Source: Streptomyces soli (GTDB lineage Bacteria; Actinomycetota; Actinomycetes; Streptomycetales; Streptomycetaceae). Taken from it: a DNA stretch of 64,000 nucleotides. The position numbers were made by a program, and so were the translations under genes. Positions 60,367 through 64,000 of the stretch are shown piece by piece. Within the stretch, counting starts at the first letter, position 1. Each line of letters opens with the position of its first letter. The stretch lies in NCBI RefSeq assembly GCF_003999195.1, contig NZ_RJVR01000227.1, positions 1 through 64,000 on the forward strand. Direction: 5' to 3'. The notes below the pieces were generated by a model. The model searched no databases. It had not been told where the DNA came from and saw nothing but the letters and a program-made list of their open reading frames with translations.

Positions 60367-61311
60367 ATGTCCTCCGTGCGTACCGCGCCTCGGTCATCGT
60401 CGCGCGCACACACTCGTTCTCGCCGGCTCGGTCCTGGTGACCGCCTCTTCCTGACGGTTGTCGTCGGCATCCCGCTGCTTGCCCTGCTGTTCTTCGTGTG
60501 GCTGCCGGCGCTGGCCTCCATCGGTCTGTCCTTCACCAACTGGGACGGCCTCACCCTGTCCGACATCCACTGGGTCGGACTGGACAACTACCACCAGATC
60601 TTCACCAACTACCCGCCGTTCTGGCCGGCCGTCAGGCACAACGTGGCCTGGCTGCTGTTCACGGCGCTGCTGCCCACCCCGTTCGGTGTCTTCCTGGCCT
60701 ACCAGCTGGACCGCAAGATCCGCTTCACCCGGGTCTACCAGACCGCGATCTTCATGCCGATGGTGCTGTCTTTGGCGGTCGTCGGCTTCATCTGGGAGAT
60801 CATCTACAACCCCGACACCGGGCTGCTGAACGGTGTGATCAGTGCCGTGTCATCCGGCCACCACATCGACTGGCTGGGCGATCCCAACCTCAACCTGTGG
60901 GCCGTGCTGGTCGCTTCCGGGTGGCGGCACGCCGGCTACATCATGATCCTCTACCTGGCGGGACTGAAGGGCTTCGACCCCGCGCTGAAGGAGGCGGCCG
61001 CGCTCGACGGCGCCAACGGACGCCAGACCTTCCTGAGGGTGGTGCTGCCGGCCCTGAAGCCGGTCAACATCATCATCCTGGTCGTCACCGTCATGGAGTC
61101 CCTGCGCGCCTTCGACATCGTCTACGTGCTCGGCGGCGGTATCGGCAGCAAGCCCGGCATGGAACTGCTGTCGCTGCTCATCAGCGACAACATCATCGGC
61201 GAGTCCAGCCATATCGGATACGGGTCCGCCCTCGCGGTCATCCTGCTCCTCGTCTCCCTTGCCGCGATCGGCGTCTTCCTCTTCCAGACCTTCCGCAAGG
61301 AGGACCAGTGA
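60367..61311 (+). CDS. Sugar ABC permease (MalF-like) of the alpha-galactoside importer
   Basis: 314 residues, six membrane helices after a basic N-terminal tail. LGPGDRLFLTVVVGIPLLAL, FMPMVLSLAVVGFIWEIIYN and EAA loop LKEAAALDGANGRQTF are typical. It follows the binding protein by 20 bp. Confidence 0.93.
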   Translation: MSSVRTAPRSSSRAHTRSRRLGPGDRLFLTVVVGIPLLALLFFVWLPALASIGLSFTNWDGLTLSDIHWVGLDNYHQIFTNYPPFWPAVRHNVAWLLFTALLPTPFGVFLAYQLDRKIRFTRVYQTAIFMPMVLSLAVVGFIWEIIYNPDTGLLNGVISAVSSGHHIDWLGDPNLNLWAVLVASGWRHAGYIMILYLAGLKGFDPALKEAAALDGANGRQTFLRVVLPALKPVNIIILVVTVMESLRAFDIVYVLGGGIGSKPGMELLSLLISDNIIGESSHIGYGSALAVILLLVSLAAIGVFLFQTFRKEDQ

Positions 61312-62231
61312 CCGCGACCGCCACCCCGCCGGCCTCCCGGTCACGCACCCCGCTCACGCGTACCCCTGGCGCCCCCAGGAGGCCGAAGCGGCAGACCGGA
61401 CGGCACATCATGCTCGGCAGCATCGCGCTGCTGTGGCTCGCCCCGCTGCTGTGGGCCATGTACACCTCCCTGCGGCCCTACTCAGACACCGCGAAGCACG
61501 GCTATCTGTCCTGGCCGCACAGCATCGGCCTGCAGAACTTCTCGGACGCCTGGAGTCAGTCCGGGATGCCGCACTTCTTCTGGAACTCGGTGCTCATCAC
61601 CGTTCCGGCGGTCCTCGGCACCCTGCTGTTCGCCGCGGCGGTGGCCTTCTTCGTCTCGCAGTTCGACTTCCGCTGGAACGTCGTGCTGCTGATCCTCTTC
61701 ACCGCGGGAAATCTGCTCCCCGCACAGGTGTTGATCACCCCGCTGTACCGGCTGTACCTTCTGATACCGCTGCCGTCGTGGATGAGCGACTCGCTGCTTC
61801 TGTACAACTCGCTCTGGGGCATCATCTTCATTCACATCGCCTACCAGTGCGGCTTCTGCACCTTCGTACTCAGCAACTACATGAAGACGATCCCGAAAGA
61901 GATCTCCGAAGCCGCTCTCGTCGACGGGGCCCCGGTGTGGCGCCAGTTCTTCCAGATCGTGCTGCCTCTGTGCCGCCCGGCGTTCGCGGCGCTGGCGACC
62001 CTGGAGTCCATCTGGATCTACAACGACTTCTTCTGGTCCCTCGCGCTGATCCAGACGGGCGACAAGCGTCCGATCACCTCGGCGCTGGCCAACCTGCAGG
62101 GCCAGTACTTCACCAACCCGAACCTCATCGCGGCAGGTGCTCTCATGACCGCGATCCCGACGCTCCTGGTGTACTTCGCGCTCCAGCGCCAGTTCATCAG
62201 CGGCCTCACCATCGGCTCGGGCAAGGGCTGA
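61308..62231 (+). CDS. Sugar ABC permease (MalG-like) of the alpha-galactoside importer
   Basis: 307 residues from a GTG overlapping the previous stop as GTGA. Six helices; EAA loop ISEAALVDGAPVWRQF; C-terminal QRQFISGLTIGSGKG. No ATPase gene follows, so the transporter must borrow one, as Streptomyces importers do with MsiK. The ATPase at 14.9 kb or an unlinked MsiK are candidates. Confidence 0.93.
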   Translation: MTATATPPASRSRTPLTRTPGAPRRPKRQTGRHIMLGSIALLWLAPLLWAMYTSLRPYSDTAKHGYLSWPHSIGLQNFSDAWSQSGMPHFFWNSVLITVPAVLGTLLFAAAVAFFVSQFDFRWNVVLLILFTAGNLLPAQVLITPLYRLYLLIPLPSWMSDSLLLYNSLWGIIFIHIAYQCGFCTFVLSNYMKTIPKEISEAALVDGAPVWRQFFQIVLPLCRPAFAALATLESIWIYNDFFWSLALIQTGDKRPITSALANLQGQYFTNPNLIAAGALMTAIPTLLVYFALQRQFISGLTIGSGKG

Positions 62232-62349
62232 GCCGCCGACCCGACGTCCCGGCGGTCACCACGACCGGCCGGCCCCCCGGCGTCGGGAACGCATGTCCCC
62301 TGCCCGGTTCCACCGCGCACCCGCGACCCGACAACTGGAGGTCCGACCC

Positions 62350-64000
62350 ATGCGGTCACCCTCGTACCCAGCCCTGCCCGGAGCTCCCGCAGGCTCCGTG
62401 CGCCGCACCATAAGAGCCCTGCTGGTCCTGGCCGTCACCGCCGGTCTCGCGGCGGTCGTCCCCGCCGCCGGGGCCGCCGCCCCCGCCAAAGCCTCGACCA
62501 CGACCACGACCGCCGCGGACGCCACCTCCGGCATAGCCGCCACGCCGTACATGGGCTGGTCCAGCTGGAGCATGCAGTCCTCCAGCTATCCGGGCCTGAA
62601 CCCCAACGGCAACTACAGCTACCTCACCGAGGCGAACGTCCTGAAGCAGACGGACGCCCTCGCCTCCAAGCTGAAGCAGTACGGCTACGACTACGTCAAC
62701 ATCGACGCCGGCTGGTGGATGGACAACAACTGGAAGCCTGGGTATGACCAGTACGGTCGGCAGACGCCCGACCCGGTTCGTTTCCCCAACGGTATGAAGT
62801 CGGTCGCCGACCACATCCACTCCAAGGGCCTCAAGGCCGGCATCTACCTGCCCGTCGGCCTGGAGAAGGGGGCGTACGGCGACGGCAAGGTGCCGATCTG
62901 GAACGCTCCCGGCTGCACCACCGCCGACATCGTCTACTCGGACCTGCGCACCACCAACGGCTGGGACAGCTCCTACAAGTTGGACTTCAGCAACCCCTGC
63001 GCACAGAAGTACATCGACTCGCAGGCGCAGATGTTCGCCGACTGGGGCTATGACTTCCTCAAGCTGGACGGCGTGGGCCCGGGCTCGTTCAAGTCCGGTG
63101 ACAACTACAACAACGTCGCCGACGTCGCCGCCTGGCACACGGCCATCGCCGCCACCGGGCGCCCGATCCACCTCGAGCTCTCCTGGTCGCTCGACATCAA
63201 CCACGCCGCCGACTGGAAGCAGTACTCCAACGGCTGGCGCATCGAAACCGACGTCGAGTGCTACTGCAACACCCTGGTCACCTGGGAGAACTCGGTCAAC
63301 GACCGATGGAACGACGCCCCCGCGTGGAGCAACAAGGCAGGCCCGGGCGGCTGGAACGACCTCGACGCGATCGACGTCGGCAACGGAGCGATGGACGGCC
63401 TCACCAAGGCCGAGCGGCAGAGCTACATGACCCTGTGGGCCATTAACAAGTCGCCTCTGTTCACCGGTGACGACCTCACCCAGCTGGACAGCTACGGCGT
63501 CTCCCTGCTGACCAACAAGGAAGTCATCGCCGTCGACCAGAACACCTCGCCCGTCGCACGTCCGGTCACCCCGGTGGGCGACCAGCAGGTCTGGGGCACC
63601 AAGAACTCCGACGGCAGCTACACCGTCGCCCTGTTCAACCTCGGCGACTCGCCGGCCTCCGTCACCGCCAACTGGGCTGCGTTCGGATTCACCGGCAACG
63701 CCTCCGTACGCGACCTGTGGAACAAGGCGAACCTCGGGACCTACAAGAACAAGATCACCGAGGTGCTGCCCGCGCACGGCTCCCGGCTGTTCACCATCAA
63801 CCCCGGCGGCAAAACGCTGGCGACCACGAGCTACGAGGCCGAGGCCGCGGGCAACACCCTCACGGGCAACGCCTCCGTCGCCGGATGCGACGCCTGCTCC
63901 GGCGGCAAGAAGGTCGGCAACCTCTACAGCGGCAGCACGCTGCGGTTCAACGACGTCACGGTGAAGAAGGACGGGATCTACACCGTCAAGGTCGCCTACG
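62350..64000 (+). CDS. Secreted alpha-galactosidase-like GH27 enzyme with C-terminal CBM, 3' truncated
   Basis: At least 550 residues, running off the window end. ATG follows GGAGG. A signal peptide (about 1-44, ALLVLAVTAGLAAVVPAAGA) precedes the GH27 barrel: TPYMGWSSWSMQSSSYPG, DYVNIDAGWWMDNNWKPG, nucleophile Asp240 in FLKLDGVG and acid/base Asp301 in RIETDVECYC, GGWNDLDAIDVGNGAMDGLT. A beta-sandwich domain follows, and from about residue 490 a carbohydrate-binding module (TTSYEAEAAGNTLTGNASVA). GH27 also includes beta-L-arabinopyranosidases in Streptomyces, so exact specificity is open. It probably releases sugar outside the cell for the adjacent importer. Confidence 0.93.
   Translation, partial: MRSPSYPALPGAPAGSVRRTIRALLVLAVTAGLAAVVPAAGAAAPAKASTTTTTAADATSGIAATPYMGWSSWSMQSSSYPGLNPNGNYSYLTEANVLKQTDALASKLKQYGYDYVNIDAGWWMDNNWKPGYDQYGRQTPDPVRFPNGMKSVADHIHSKGLKAGIYLPVGLEKGAYGDGKVPIWNAPGCTTADIVYSDLRTTNGWDSSYKLDFSNPCAQKYIDSQAQMFADWGYDFLKLDGVGPGSFKSGDNYNNVADVAAWHTAIAATGRPIHLELSWSLDINHAADWKQYSNGWRIETDVECYCNTLVTWENSVNDRWNDAPAWSNKAGPGGWNDLDAIDVGNGAMDGLTKAERQSYMTLWAINKSPLFTGDDLTQLDSYGVSLLTNKEVIAVDQNTSPVARPVTPVGDQQVWGTKNSDGSYTVALFNLGDSPASVTANWAAFGFTGNASVRDLWNKANLGTYKNKITEVLPAHGSRLFTINPGGKTLATTSYEAEAAGNTLTGNASVAGCDACSGGKKVGNLYSGSTLRFNDVTVKKDGIYTVKVAY

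Noticed and set aside
1-64000. CRISPR arrays, tRNA or rRNA genes, prophage or integrative-element hallmarks
   Set aside because: No regularly spaced repeats with unique spacers, tRNA-like cloverleaf, integrase or transposase was recognised; tRNA absence was judged by eye and tRNAscan-SE would be decisive.

Overview
The window is very high-GC DNA from an actinomycete, almost certainly a Streptomyces or close relative in the Streptomycetaceae. The evidence is lineage-typical families: DUF6777, the SCO0930 lipoprotein family, DUF574 methyltransferases, XRE/DUF397/ATPase modules, tandem DUF6230 plus DUF6114, a BTAD/NB-ARC/TPR regulator, GTG starts and GTGA/ATGA gene overlaps. A cytochrome P450 carries one in-frame TTA codon, the rare leucine codon read by the bldA tRNA. 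Almost every ORF is shadowed by long antisense ORFs because of third-position GC. Coding calls here rest on recognisable families, start context and operon geometry. I found no tRNA, rRNA, CRISPR array or intact transposase.

Layout, 0-20 kb: a truncated DUF6777 protein; a phosphoribosyltransferase-hydrolase fusion with a cNMP-binding protein; DUF72; Mut7-C RNase with a lipase-maturation-factor membrane protein; a frameshifted UPF0104 flippase-like gene; a polX, small membrane protein and VOC group; dodecin; an L-fucose-type aldo/keto reductase and lactonase pair; VOC, DUF1269 and DUF2252; and a four-gene sugar importer in LpqY-SugA-SugB-SugC order. From 20 to 36 kb: FUSC; DUF6114 with two DUF6230 paralogues; an ATP-dependent DNA ligase; a sulfur-type operon (small HVDL leader peptide, SsuA/B/C-like importer, LLM monooxygenase, decayed flavoprotein remnant); a DUF574 methyltransferase; an XRE-DUF397/ATPase regulatory module around a 74-bp palindromic hexamer array; a TPP-riboswitch-like element with no obvious target gene; and XdhC.

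From 34.9 to 37.2 kb is a scar zone with three gene fragments (carboxylesterase tail, siderophore ABC ATPase and an unidentified tail) around a dienelactone hydrolase and a divergent DapB-like protein. It ends in a dispersed Streptomyces-type repeat that also occurs at 6.9 kb. Then come a membrane-anchored degenerate kinase, an SCO0930 lipoprotein, and two teichoic-acid-type glycosyltransferases. A membrane protein then reads in frame into a quinone-oxidoreductase-like enzyme. These are followed by a multiply broken amino-acid permease, a flavodoxin-like reductase, the P450, sthA, DUF1003, a MarR plus oxidoreductase operon, and the large AfsR/SARP-like regulator.

The right end (56.5-64 kb) is an alpha-galactoside utilisation locus. 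A cytoplasmic GH36 alpha-galactosidase diverges from a sugar-binding lipoprotein and two permeases, followed by a secreted GH27 enzyme cut off by the window edge. No ATPase lies in this locus, so a shared MsiK-type ATPase is probably used. The least expected elements are the stranded TPP aptamer facing the antisense side of the ATPase gene, the hexamer palindrome next to it, and the in-frame membrane-oxidoreductase fusion.
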